From positions 1-38,435 of the forward strand of contig JALHTB010000013.1 in assembly GCA_022865625.1 (NCBI GenBank): a stretch of DNA of 38,435 nucleotides. The letters are read 5' to 3'. Positions 23,019-30,672 of this stretch are shown piece by piece. The number at the start of each line of letters is the position of its first letter. Position 1 is the stretch's first letter. The position numbers were made by a program, and so were the translations under genes. Under the pieces are notes generated by a model. The model was given only the letters and a program-made list of their open reading frames with translations, was not told where the DNA came from and did not search any database. Source of the DNA: Candidatus Bathyarchaeota archaeon. Its GTDB lineage: Archaea > Thermoproteota > Bathyarchaeia > 40CM-2-53-6 > FEN-987.

Positions 23019-23834
23019 CTATAGTGACGTATAGGATAACCATGTGACAAGTACTGACAATGCGAATAGGCAAAGCCAGACGGGCTTGCTCCATCTGAGC
23101 ACCTTGAGTCCATCGAAGACACCGAACGGGATGAGATTGAACAAAGCCATGTAAGCATTGATCACCGCCCCCGCCAACATGGCACTAAGTAGTAGCCAGG
23201 GCTGGAATACTTGGGCAAGTCCGAGCAGCACAACGGCAATCAATATGTTCACTGACGGACCTGCAACCGCGGTCCTGCCGACTCGATCCGGCGTTGTATC
23301 TCCGGCAATTACCACGGCGCCTGGCGCAATGATCTTGAAAGGTGAAACAGCCGAGACTATTGTCAAAAGAGCTCCAAACATGTCTAGCCTGAATTCCGCC
23401 CACATTCCGTAGCGTTGAGCCACGGCCTTGTGCGCGAGTTCATGAATTACGAAGCCGGCCGTGAAGAACACAACCGCCGCCGCCATCGCAATCCAATTCC
23501 ACAATGCGCTAGAGGCGAAGAAAGAAATCCCGACAGCTGAGACCAAAACGATTCCGACCAGCACATGTTTGATCTCTGTCGGACTGAATCTCAACGCAGA
23601 CCTGGATGGGCGCGCTCGTATGCCGGCGTATGCACGAATGTCAGGAGGTGCCATTGTACTAGAAATGGGCGCCTTGCGGGCTTGGACTCTCCAGTACTCT
23701 GGACAGTCATGGCTCTCTGGAAGCCTGTGCTGAGGACAGAAGGCGTCATGACAGAATGAGCAGATGAACGGCATGTCAACTTCCGCGGCGCACACTCGGC
23801 ACTTCAAGCTCATCACGGTCTGCCTGCATGGCAA
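23019..23834 (-). CDS. Site-2-protease-like (M50) membrane metalloprotease with N-terminal AN1-type zinc finger
   Basis: The first 45 residues contain paired cysteines and histidines (CRVC, CSFCHDAFCPQHRLPESHDC) in the spacing of an AN1 zinc finger. The membrane part has the M50 active site HELAH (His131, Glu132, His135 from the most upstream start) in a helix. About 110 residues on, NLIPFGVFDGLKVLRW supplies the third zinc ligand Asp. Six or so transmembrane helices are seen. Site-2 proteases cut transmembrane segments of regulators or anchored proteins. The ATG at 23813 (MSLKCRVC) is the more natural start. The zinc finger on the cytoplasmic side probably recruits substrate or partner; this is inference. 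Related AN1-S2P proteins occur in several archaeal lineages. Confidence 0.85.
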   Translation of the reverse strand: MPCRQTVMSLKCRVCAAEVDMPFICSFCHDAFCPQHRLPESHDCPEYWRVQARKAPISSTMAPPDIRAYAGIRARPSRSALRFSPTEIKHVLVGIVLVSAVGISFFASSALWNWIAMAAAVVFFTAGFVIHELAHKAVAQRYGMWAEFRLDMFGALLTIVSAVSPFKIIAPGAVVIAGDTTPDRVGRTAVAGPSVNILIAVVLLGLAQVFQPWLLLSAMLAGAVINAYMALFNLIPFGVFDGLKVLRWSKPVWLCLFALSVLVTWLSYTSL

Positions 23835-23973
23835 GCCGGCTGGCTCTTATTGATTACTGTGGTTTTGCGGAACGAAACACACAGTGAGGGTCCTAGGCTA
23901 GCGAGCTCAGGCCTTCTTTCGCGGGAGACAAACGTTTGCCGGAAGGAAGAACAGTGGCGCTTATGTTCTGTGT

Positions 23974-24300
23974 CTAGAACAGCTCTCGCTCTTTGATCTT
24001 CTGTGCAAGCTTAGGCGGAGCTCGGATTGGTTTCAGTTCTGGTCGAGGTTTTGTCGCAACAGTCCTGGGTCTGACTGTGAATGCGCAGATGCCACTGGAC
24101 AGGAACTTTCCTTTCAGGCACTGGATAAATTTGCAGGTTTCTGGAACGCATCTGTCGTCGACAAGTCGGCACCATCCCACATTCTCTCGCAGGCTGAAAT
24201 GTCCTTGTGAACACTTGAAGAAAGTGCAACCATTGAAGCAGTTCTCTGGAGCAGGGGCGTCATAGTGAGGGGGACCGCGCATCATAGAAATCATCTTCAA
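23974..24300 (-). CDS. Small eight-cysteine protein, possible metal-binding
   Basis: The 108-residue product starts at TTG or, more simply, at the ATG two codons later (24294). Eight cysteines lie in the central part: NCFNGCTFFKC, then WCRLVDDRC, then TCKFIQC, then ICAF. The C-terminal 35 residues are Lys/Pro/Arg-rich. Clustering of cysteines without a signal peptide suggests a cytoplasmic metal or Fe-S cluster site, or a structural zinc domain. I know no family with this pattern. A TAATAAG element on the minus strand (about 24358-24364) could be its promoter. I prefer this strand because the antisense frame lacks any such pattern. Confidence 0.6.
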   Translation of the reverse strand: MKMISMMRGPPHYDAPAPENCFNGCTFFKCSQGHFSLRENVGWCRLVDDRCVPETCKFIQCLKGKFLSSGICAFTVRPRTVATKPRPELKPIRAPPKLAQKIKERELF

Positions 24301-24372
24301 AACGGAAACAGGCTAGAGCTGTGCGCTCGTCACTTGACACGCAAAACGTGTCCCTAGAACTTATTACCCTTT

Positions 24373-24398
24373 CCTTCGGGGACGGGTCTATCCGAAGG
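24373..24398. repeat. Inverted repeat between divergent genes
   Basis: CCTTCGG and CCGAAGG (7-base perfect arms) are separated by 12 bases, between the eight-cysteine gene and the DUF2116-like gene. It may be a factor-binding site or hairpin. There is no further support. Confidence 0.35.
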
Positions 24399-24426
24399 AG
24401 TCACGAACTCGGCGCCTGAGACTAGG

Positions 24427-24435
24427 CTATATATG
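24427..24435 (+). promoter_or_regulatory. TATA box for the zinc-ribbon membrane protein gene
   Basis: CTATATATG lies 38 bases before the ATG at 24473. A start site about 25 bases downstream would give a leader of around 15 bases, typical for archaea. Confidence 0.6.
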
Positions 24436-24472
24436 CGAGTCGACAAGCAAGGGGTCACAAGGTTGATCAGGG

Positions 24473-24691
24473 ATGTCGAAGCATCAGAAGGAGGCCACTC
24501 CTGTAATCGTCAAGCACAAACACTGTGTCATATGCTCAACGCCAATTCCGATGAGCAAGGACTTCTGTAGCCAGGCGTGCGAAGATCAGAACAAACGCTT
24601 GTCAAGACGACGCAAATACACGTTCATTGCGACCCTCGCAATGTTCCCAGTACTTCTGATTCTTCTCACAGTATTCCGCTTCGGCAAGTAG
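24473..24691 (+). CDS. DUF2116-like zinc-ribbon membrane protein
   Basis: The 72-residue product has Cys18-x2-Cys21 and Cys32-x3-Cys36 in the pattern HCVICSTPIP...FCSQAC, then a basic stretch RRRK, then one C-terminal transmembrane helix (about 49-68). This matches the archaeal DUF2116 family, a treble-clef-type zinc ribbon tethered to the membrane. Its role is not known. It has its own TATA box and appears to be a single-gene transcript. Confidence 0.85.
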   Translation: MSKHQKEATPVIVKHKHCVICSTPIPMSKDFCSQACEDQNKRLSRRRKYTFIATLAMFPVLLILLTVFRFGK

Positions 24692-24814
24692 CCACGTAAT
24701 TCTCCTAGTGTTGCACAATCTTCCTGTCAGCACCGGACGGAAGAGAACCGGGACGCGTGTGAAGACGGTCTCCTTTTAAAGGGTTCGATGGTTGCATTCC
24801 AATTAATCGTCAGT

Positions 24815-24824
24815 CTAATATATG
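24815..24824 (+). promoter_or_regulatory. TATA box for the amino-acid permease gene
   Basis: CTAATATATG is placed so that transcription would begin near 24844, only a few bases before the hairpin at 24848-24866. The mRNA would thus carry the hairpin at its 5' end. Confidence 0.6.
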
Positions 24825-24847
24825 CTGAATGAGAGAAACCACTCTGT

Positions 24848-24866
24848 TAGGGTCCGAAAGACCCTA
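24848..24866 (+). promoter_or_regulatory. 5' leader hairpin upstream of the permease
   Basis: TAGGGTC, a CGAAA loop and GACCCTA form a perfect 7-base-pair stem near the predicted mRNA start, 24 bases before the TTG start codon. It could protect the 5' end or control translation of the permease. There is no resemblance to a known riboswitch. Confidence 0.45.
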
Positions 24867-24889
24867 CACGAAAAAAGGAAATAAGAAAA

Positions 24890-26524
24890 TTGTCTACTGA
24901 AAAGAAAGTCTTCGTTAGGAAGGCTACGGGGCTCGTTAGAGAAATCGGATTCTGGACCGCAGCAATCATCGTCTTCTGCAACGTCGTAGGCTTGGGCTGG
25001 CAGAAACGTGTCTTCCAGTTCACAGGACCAGCGATTGTGCCGGAGAGCAGCTTTGTCCTTGGAATGCCGCCAGTGACGATGTCATTCCTCATTGTCGGTA
25101 TCATAGTGCTATTGACGGTCTTCATGTTCGCAGTGCTTGGAGCAGCAATGCCAAGGTCCGGTGGAGGATACGTCTACATCTCGAGAATCATTCACCCAGC
25201 GGTCGGTTTTCTCGCATCATGGGTTGAATACTTTAGCATCGCCGTTTCTTGGGGCTTGATCGGAACAGCTGTCTTTGAAGCCATACTCATCTACTCATGG
25301 ATTGCCGGCTGGGGAACCGCGTGGGCAACCACGGAAATCCTGCTCGTCGGCGGCATGATCATCGTCATACTCTTTACCGGCGTCGCCTACTTCGGCGCCT
25401 CGATGACAGGGAGAATTCTACAGGTGATGTTCTGGATCCCCGCGACTATCACGATAATCCTGTACGGTATTATGCTCTCGGCAACTCCAGCAATCATGGA
25501 GACGGGAGTCAAGATGCTGACAGGGCTAGCTCCAACCGAGTTCACTCAGATGGCTCTTGATCAAGGCATGGCAACTTCATACAGCGGAGGCTATTGGGGA
25601 GCAATGGCCGTCGCCACAATAGGTACGTACTGGGCTTTCATCGGATTCGCAGCATCCACGTTCGTGGGCGGTGAGGTTAAGGAGGCAGGCAAAGCGCTTC
25701 CAAAGACACTCTTCGCCGCGAACATCATCATCATCACACTCTATGTCACCATCTCCTACGTGTCATCTCACGCAGCAATGCTTGTCGGTAAGATCGGCGA
25801 CTACTCCTTCTTCAGCGCCTACGCGTTCCTATCATACGGCGGAGGACAACTTCCAGCAGGTGTCGGCAAGGCTTGGATGCCCGTGATCGCAGGATTCAGC
25901 GCAGCAGGGATGGGAATGCAGTGGTTCTTGGCACTCATCCCGATTTTCGCAGTATTGTGGGTGGCAAACGACATTCCACCCTTCATCATAACCTCTTCAA
26001 GAATAATCTTCGCGATGTCGTTCGACAGAGTACTCCCTGAGAAGCTCTCAGAAGTCAACGAAAGATGGCACTCTCCCACAGCTGCAATACTTGTGACAAT
26101 GTTCGTCGCCTTCATTGGCAACTTTGCGGAATCCGACTTCTTCGTGAAATACCCAGTGCCCATCTTGACACAGTACATCAACTCAGGCGGCGGAGTCGCG
26201 GCAACAGACATATGGGACACCATATTCTTCCTGCTGGCCTCGCTTGCAGGAATGCTCTTGGTGTTCAGACGCAAGGACATCTACGAGAAGTCACCATACA
26301 AACCTGGCAGATGGTTGGTCGGAGGAATCGGCCTAATCGCCACGCTAGCTAACATCTACCTACTGTACCTCGTCGGAACAGGATACGGCAACGCAATGGA
26401 GCCATGGATATTCACCATATTCCTGCTGGCAGTTGGTTTCGCCATATACTACTACTACAGGACCAAGGGCAGCAGAGCCGGAGTCGACTACGCTACAATC
26501 TACGCAGAGATACCGCCAGAGTGA
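24890..26524 (+). CDS. APC-superfamily amino-acid permease
   Basis: The 544-residue polytopic protein has 12 or more hydrophobic helices. Helix 1 carries the family-type unwound region (IIVFCNVVGLGW), and PRSGGGYVYISRIIHP matches the conserved loop after helix 2 of APC transporters (PxxGGxYxYxxR). GFAASTFVGGEVKEAGKALPK is the helix 6 region with the E-x-K-x-P-x-K pattern. It should import amino acids or polyamines by cation symport or exchange. The TTG start at 24890 follows an AAAGGAAATAAG stretch. Transcription appears to be monocistronic, with its own TATA box and a T-rich terminator. The choice of substrate cannot be read from the sequence. Confidence 0.9.
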   Translation: MSTEKKVFVRKATGLVREIGFWTAAIIVFCNVVGLGWQKRVFQFTGPAIVPESSFVLGMPPVTMSFLIVGIIVLLTVFMFAVLGAAMPRSGGGYVYISRIIHPAVGFLASWVEYFSIAVSWGLIGTAVFEAILIYSWIAGWGTAWATTEILLVGGMIIVILFTGVAYFGASMTGRILQVMFWIPATITIILYGIMLSATPAIMETGVKMLTGLAPTEFTQMALDQGMATSYSGGYWGAMAVATIGTYWAFIGFAASTFVGGEVKEAGKALPKTLFAANIIIITLYVTISYVSSHAAMLVGKIGDYSFFSAYAFLSYGGGQLPAGVGKAWMPVIAGFSAAGMGMQWFLALIPIFAVLWVANDIPPFIITSSRIIFAMSFDRVLPEKLSEVNERWHSPTAAILVTMFVAFIGNFAESDFFVKYPVPILTQYINSGGGVAATDIWDTIFFLLASLAGMLLVFRRKDIYEKSPYKPGRWLVGGIGLIATLANIYLLYLVGTGYGNAMEPWIFTIFLLAVGFAIYYYYRTKGSRAGVDYATIYAEIPPE

Positions 26525-26525
26525 G

Positions 26526-26555
26526 CCCCCCTCCCCCTTTTCTTTTTCTTTTGTG
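26526..26555 (+). terminator. T-rich terminator after the permease gene
   Basis: Directly after the stop codon lies a C-rich run followed by TTTTCTTTTTCTTTT (26538-26552). This pyrimidine/T-rich tract is typical of archaeal intrinsic termination. Confidence 0.65.
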
Positions 26556-26590
26556 GTGAGCGAAGCGTCTGCGCCAATCGCTTCATTTAA

Positions 26591-26599
26591 CTTATAAAT
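26591..26599 (+). promoter_or_regulatory. TATA box for the 26645 gene
   Basis: CTTATAAAT is a good archaeal TATA element. The predicted start site near 26620 leaves a leader of about 25 bases before the TTG at 26645. Confidence 0.6.
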
Positions 26600-26644
26600 G
26601 GCGCTGAGGTCACAAATGCGAAATCACAACCGGATGCGCCATCC

Positions 26645-27127
26645 TTGACCCTCCCAGAAAACGCAATTGGGAAACTCGAGAAAGAGATGATGAAAGGAAA
26701 GGGCAGGTGGGTGGCAGATTTCGATGAGTCCTTTCTGAAGTATCCGGTGGGAGACGTCACGTTCGACTTGTTCATTTCCGGAAACACTCGCGTAAAAGGC
26801 TTCATTCTCTCGAGATTGTACTCCTTCCTTCTCAATCCTAACTACGAGGTAGGATTCTTTGCGATATCCATAGGCGAGGAGAACGACCCAAATCCCAGAA
26901 GGCTAAGACGGTGGATTCTAGCTGTCAAGTCGTGCATGCAGAAATCTGAAATGAAGTGGGCATGGCTCGTCCTCGTAGGCCGTTCCCCGAGTGATTCGGT
27001 CAAGAAATGCGTCCAAGAGGCGACTGATCGCGATGTCGGTGTTGCCTACGTGGATACTGAATCACGTCAGATCACTTCGGCGGATACCTATCTTGGCAGG
27101 CAGCTGAAGAAATATGTCAAGGTCTGA
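26645..27127 (+). CDS. Conserved-looking cytoplasmic protein, unknown function
   Basis: The 160-residue product is read from TTG. No ATG or GTG precedes it in frame after the upstream TAA (26588-26590), so the start is either this TTG or further inside. It has a mixed alpha/beta composition: VTFDLFISGNTRVKGFILSR, a core strand VGFFAISIGEEN, WAWLVLVG, and a strand VGVAYVDTESRQI. The strands WLVLVG and VGVAYVD could form part of a restriction-endonuclease-like or Rossmann-like sheet, but no catalytic pattern is firm. It has no signal peptide or membrane helix. It abuts the next gene with no spacer, so the two form an operon. Confidence 0.6.
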   Translation: MTLPENAIGKLEKEMMKGKGRWVADFDESFLKYPVGDVTFDLFISGNTRVKGFILSRLYSFLLNPNYEVGFFAISIGEENDPNPRRLRRWILAVKSCMQKSEMKWAWLVLVGRSPSDSVKKCVQEATDRDVGVAYVDTESRQITSADTYLGRQLKKYVKV

Positions 27128-27574
27128 GTGAGTGAGATGAAAGAAAAACGTTCTCCGATTCAGGTGTACCTTCTCTTCAAGTCATTCGTGATAATGTTCA
27201 TGATTCAAGCAGTGATCGTCTTTTTCACGCCTCTAGGACTCACTGCGGCGATTTGGTATCAAATCTTGGCTGTCAACCTGATTGTCGGGGGCGTTCTCGG
27301 CTGGTTTCTTTACAAACAGTGGTATCACATTGAGTTCTCGTACGATGAGTACGGATTCCAGTCGAGAAAGGGAAAGACCCCATCTGTCAACGCCAAGTGG
27401 AGCGAATTCTATCGAGTATCACTGGCTCGAAACGAGTACGGCGAGTTCAGTGTCAGGCTCTACCGAAACGGAGATTGGCTCGAGATCCCAGCCTCAAAGC
27501 TGAAGATCAACCCGTTCCACTTCAGGCTCCAAGTCATGGAGTTCACGCAGAAGGCCATGGCACTTTCCAAGTGA
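27128..27574 (+). CDS. Two-helix membrane protein with PH-like domain
   Basis: The GTG at 27128 directly follows the previous stop codon. The 148-residue product has two transmembrane helices (about 18-38 and 44-62). A soluble C-terminal part follows with strands IEFSYDEYGFQSRKG, KWSEFYRVSLARNEYGEFSVRLY and DWLEIPASKLKINPFHFR. This looks like a bacterial-PH/YcxB-like domain at the membrane face. No function is known for it. It is co-transcribed with the 26645 gene and converges on the metallophosphoesterase gene. Confidence 0.6.
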   Translation: MSEMKEKRSPIQVYLLFKSFVIMFMIQAVIVFFTPLGLTAAIWYQILAVNLIVGGVLGWFLYKQWYHIEFSYDEYGFQSRKGKTPSVNAKWSEFYRVSLARNEYGEFSVRLYRNGDWLEIPASKLKINPFHFRLQVMEFTQKAMALSK

Positions 27575-28522
27575 CTACCCCTCTAGCCTTTGAAGTCGCG
27601 TTATCTTCGGTCCGTCTAGCTCGACAAGGTAGGCCCGTAGTATTCCTTCGCCGTATTCGCTGCCCGGATTCACGCACTGAGTTCGTCCAATCTTGAGGTA
27701 GCCTGAGCTTTCATGAATATGGCCGTGAAGTGATATGAGTGGCTGGTATTTCTCGATAATCGTCCTGACGGACTTGGAACCTACGGGAATCATCAAGGGT
27801 TTGCCGTGTGCGTAGACGGGTGTCAAGTCAGGATTCAGTTTCGGAGCCAAGTCGATTTGAGAATCATATGGCGGGCAGTGGAAACAGAAAACCGCAGTTT
27901 CGAAATTCTTCACCTTGGCAACCGTCCTCTCGAGTTTCTGCATCATTTCTTCCTCGGAACACTCTCGCGGGGTGTGCCATGGTGTTGGATTGCTCCACCC
28001 GCAACAAGCAAACTCGTGCTCATCATCAAGTGAGACAACTTCCTCCTCGCCATACGTGACGTTCTTGTCGGCTCGTATGAGATCATCGATGGCTAGCACA
28101 TCATCGTTTCCCGGAGTCAGGATGACCCGACATTTCTTCGGCACCTTTTCTGGTACCAGCTTTAGCCATTCCTTGATCACGTTTATTTGAAGCCCCTCGA
28201 AAACTTTCTCTCTCAAGTCTTCGTCCTGTTGAATCTTCGCTGCTTCTTCGGAAGTGGTGCGGTAGGGAAGGTAGCTGAGCTTGCGAATCTTCTTCTCATA
28301 TTCCGGAAGATCGCTCTCCTTGAGAACGCTCTCCTCTCCAAACAGTGTTGCGTGGTAGGCTCCGTCGGGTTGCTTGAAGATCGGGATTATCAGTTTCCCG
28401 GTCATGTCTCCGCTGATCACAAGCGCGTCCAGATCGAAGATCTTGCCTGAGTTGAGGAATTTCCTCCAAACGACCTCTGATCCGTGAAGATCTGTGGAGA
28501 ACAGGAATCTAACCTTGACCAC
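27575..28522 (-). CDS. Calcineurin-like metallophosphoesterase
   Basis: The 315-residue product starts at GTG. It has the metal-binding motifs of the superfamily in order: STDLHGS (Asp11, His13), GDMTG, GNDD, FHCPPYDS and GHIHES. Several hundred archaeal relatives of this length act on cyclic nucleotides, phosphoproteins or nucleic acids, so the substrate is open. It lies 31 bases downstream of the nucleotidyltransferase gene on the same strand and is probably co-transcribed with it from the promoter at about 29410. Confidence 0.88.
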   Translation of the reverse strand: MVKVRFLFSTDLHGSEVVWRKFLNSGKIFDLDALVISGDMTGKLIIPIFKQPDGAYHATLFGEESVLKESDLPEYEKKIRKLSYLPYRTTSEEAAKIQQDEDLREKVFEGLQINVIKEWLKLVPEKVPKKCRVILTPGNDDVLAIDDLIRADKNVTYGEEEVVSLDDEHEFACCGWSNPTPWHTPRECSEEEMMQKLERTVAKVKNFETAVFCFHCPPYDSQIDLAPKLNPDLTPVYAHGKPLMIPVGSKSVRTIIEKYQPLISLHGHIHESSGYLKIGRTQCVNPGSEYGEGILRAYLVELDGPKITRLQRLEG

Positions 28523-28553
28523 TGTTCATACTCTCCGTTCATGTCGTGTGCTC

Positions 28554-29348
28554 TTATCCCGAAAGTGTGTCCCTCTGAACTTCCTCAACTACGTTATACC
28601 ATTTTCTGGACGTGCCGACTTTTGCCCTCATCTTCCATTTCAGGCTCTTGGGTTCCTTCTCAATGGCTTGACTGATCATGTCGATTTTGCCCGCAACATT
28701 GGCGCGATCTTCCTTCGACAGTTCAGGGCACTTGTCGACATACTCATGTAGTTTCTTCAGATTTGTCGAGACCGTATGGTAGAAGCCCCAATCATCGGAA
28801 AGAATCTTTGAGACGTGAGGGAGATTGATTGTGTCTTTGTCTGTGTTTCCGACAGAGTGTTCCCGCAGCAATATGCACATGTCCTGCCAGTCCTTCTCGT
28901 TCATCTCGCAGATCTGAGCCTTCAGAAGGAAGAGCTCCGCAGGAGGAACAGTCGGGTTGTCGACTTCGAGTCTGCCCCTGAAGTCTATGACGTGACACAT
29001 TGGGAGTATGTCCAGAAATACGTCGATGGCCTTGTTACCTTCTGCATCATTGAATATCTGTCTGTGTCGACCAGCTCCGCTTGTCATTGCAAGCGTGACA
29101 TAGGGGGTATATCCCATGTCCTTCATGAACTGTCTAGTAAGCGGCCTGAACTTGCTATAGCTGACAAAGTCCATGTCGTGCTTCGGTACCCTCTTCAGGA
29201 ATTCGTACATGTGATCCGAGCCCTGAGAGTGCATCCTAATAGCGGCTCCTCCGAGTATGCGGAGGATGATGCCCCTTTCAGCTGACGCGTCTATGATGCG
29301 CATTATCTCTGTACGGAATTCAGCAAAGGTCTTGAACTCACTCGTCAC
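28554..29348 (-). CDS. Nucleotidyltransferase-fold protein (AbiEii/MNT-like)
   Basis: The 264-residue product starts at GTG with GGAGA a few bases before it. It has the pattern ILRILGGAAIRMHS, then a short stretch with His-Asp-Met-Asp-Phe (HDMDF). This fits the hG[GS]...D-x-D core of the DNA-polymerase-beta-like nucleotidyltransferase fold, as in AbiEii-type proteins. KAIDVFLDILP probably supplies the third acidic residue. VPPAELFLLKAQI and EKDWQDMCILL match the helical part seen in the same group. AbiEii members act in toxin-antitoxin systems, but I see no antitoxin partner; the next gene is a phosphoesterase. A role in nucleotide or RNA modification is possible. Confidence 0.78.
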   Translation of the reverse strand: MTSEFKTFAEFRTEIMRIIDASAERGIILRILGGAAIRMHSQGSDHMYEFLKRVPKHDMDFVSYSKFRPLTRQFMKDMGYTPYVTLAMTSGAGRHRQIFNDAEGNKAIDVFLDILPMCHVIDFRGRLEVDNPTVPPAELFLLKAQICEMNEKDWQDMCILLREHSVGNTDKDTINLPHVSKILSDDWGFYHTVSTNLKKLHEYVDKCPELSKEDRANVAGKIDMISQAIEKEPKSLKWKMRAKVGTSRKWYNVVEEVQRDTLSG

Positions 29349-29403
29349 TGGGACTCTCCTTGATGGTCAGTTGATCTCCTTCTCCTTGCGCCTAGGATGC
29401 TCG

Positions 29404-29416
29404 CATGTATATAGAG
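29404..29416 (-). promoter_or_regulatory. TATA box for the nucleotidyltransferase/phosphoesterase pair
   Basis: On the minus strand CTCTATATACATG lies about 60 bases before the GTG at 29348. The predicted start site near 29384 gives a leader of about 35 bases. Confidence 0.55.
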
Positions 29417-29450
29417 CGAGCGGACAGCTGCCGACTTATTGAGCCAAGGG

Positions 29451-29477
29451 TTCGTGATTTTCTGTGCAAATCACGAA
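29451..29477. repeat. Perfect inverted repeat with 10-base arms
   Basis: TTCGTGATTT and AAATCACGAA are separated by 7 bases, in the gene-free stretch. The arms would form a stable hairpin or bind a dimeric regulator. There is no T-tract after it on either side, so a terminator is less likely than an operator or an RNA element. Confidence 0.55.
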
Positions 29478-29862
29478 GAATGCTTTCGATCTCACAAACT
29501 TCTATTGCGTTCAGGAAAGAGGACTGCGGATTGATTCTCGTTTCCAACAGATCGGTTTGGTTCCTGCAGGGTCATCCTATCTTCGAAGATGATCGCGCCC
29601 CAGTTCATGAGAATATCTTCAATCACGTTGTGGGTCGCAGAGAGACACGCTCGATGAGCATTCGAGATTAGGAATCTTCTCACCGGCATGTTTTACATAC
29701 ATCTGTAAATGCAACTCAACGCTTATGCCGTCTAGTGAGCCTTTCACGGCGGAACGATTCTCTTCAGCAACGTGACTCTGAAGATTCGAGGCTGTATCTT
29801 GCCGACTGATTGTCATCCAAGCCTAATCTAGCAGATCAAGCCGAAGGGATATCGTTCGGTGA

Positions 29863-30672
29863 ATGCTTAGGATGAGCACTGCCTATGCCAAGCTTTCGTC
29901 TAAGGCAGACGCTCATCACATGATCGCCGCCGAGAAGTACCTGTGGTTTGCATCACTAGCATGCATCTTCTTGTCTTGGGAGATGATTGTGCGGCTTGGA
30001 ATCGTTCCCGCATCCAAGCTGCCATCATTCTCAACAGCTCTTCTGACTCTGATATCGTGCCTATCTGACGCGGGATTCTTGGCACTTGTAGGGCAAAGCT
30101 TTCTGAATCTGACAGCGGGAATTCTCGTGGCTCTCGCGATCGCTATGCCACTTGCGTTGTTCGCGGGTCTGCGCAATAGACTGGACACGGCGATCACTCC
30201 GTTGATAATGCTGGCGGGGGCCCTGCCAGATATCGCTCTGCTTCCCATACTGGTTCTTTGGATTGGCCCGGGCAACGCTGCGGCTATCTTGATAGCTGCT
30301 TTCAGCGCATTCTTCCCAATGTACTTCACAATTCGAGAAGGCACCAAGGATATTCCGAAGGATCTGTTTCACGTGGCTGCGGTGTTTGACACAGGTCGGT
30401 TTGACACTTTTCGGAAGTTGATACTGCCAGCCGTTTCGCCGCAGCTCTTCACGGGCCTGAGGCTGGCATATGATTTCGTGTGGGAGATCGTGCTTGCAAT
30501 CGAGATCTTCTCTGGAGTGGCGGGCATTGGTTCCTTCATATCCGGTGCCGTCGAGACTGGTGGAGTAAACGAAGCTTTCGCCGCGGTACTCGCGGTCGGC
30601 ATATTGGCAATCGCGGTCGATCGGCTTCTCTTCGGCCGAGCCGAGAAATGGATCAGGCGGTGGATGGACTGA
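29863..30672 (+). CDS. ABC transporter permease, SsuC/TauC-like
   Basis: The 269-residue permease has about six transmembrane helices. The cytoplasmic coupling loop has the EAA-like motif (HVAAVFDTGRFDTFRKLILPAVSPQLFTGLR region, 30370-30460), and the following segment FVWEIVLAIEIFS is of the nitrate/sulfonate/taurine/pyrimidine-precursor permease type. It should form the membrane channel of an importer with the ATPase encoded next, whose start overlaps its end by 25 bases. An ATG at 29872 is an alternative start. No substrate-binding protein is encoded nearby, so the substrate cannot be guessed beyond the broad class of small organic anions or thiamine-like precursors. Confidence 0.85.
   Translation: MLRMSTAYAKLSSKADAHHMIAAEKYLWFASLACIFLSWEMIVRLGIVPASKLPSFSTALLTLISCLSDAGFLALVGQSFLNLTAGILVALAIAMPLALFAGLRNRLDTAITPLIMLAGALPDIALLPILVLWIGPGNAAAILIAAFSAFFPMYFTIREGTKDIPKDLFHVAAVFDTGRFDTFRKLILPAVSPQLFTGLRLAYDFVWEIVLAIEIFSGVAGIGSFISGAVETGGVNEAFAAVLAVGILAIAVDRLLFGRAEKWIRRWMD

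Larger units (their letters stand above)
29349..29862. other. Gene-free stretch of about 510 bases
   Basis: No convincing coding frame is present; the small frames on both strands lack hydrophobic or domain patterns. It holds the promoter of the leftward nucleotidyltransferase pair and a perfect inverted repeat at 29451-29477, and presumably the promoter of the rightward ABC importer. No tRNA-like cloverleaf was seen. Confidence 0.5.

Noticed and set aside
24770..24790. TTTTAAAGGGTTCGA looked like a tRNA T-arm
   Set aside because: No acceptor stem or anticodon arm can be drawn around it, and no cloverleaf could be built.
29405..29671. Possible 88-codon gene in the gene-free stretch
   Set aside because: It overlaps the minus-strand TATA box and the perfect inverted repeat, has no ribosome-binding site or recognisable pattern, and other frames of equal length exist.
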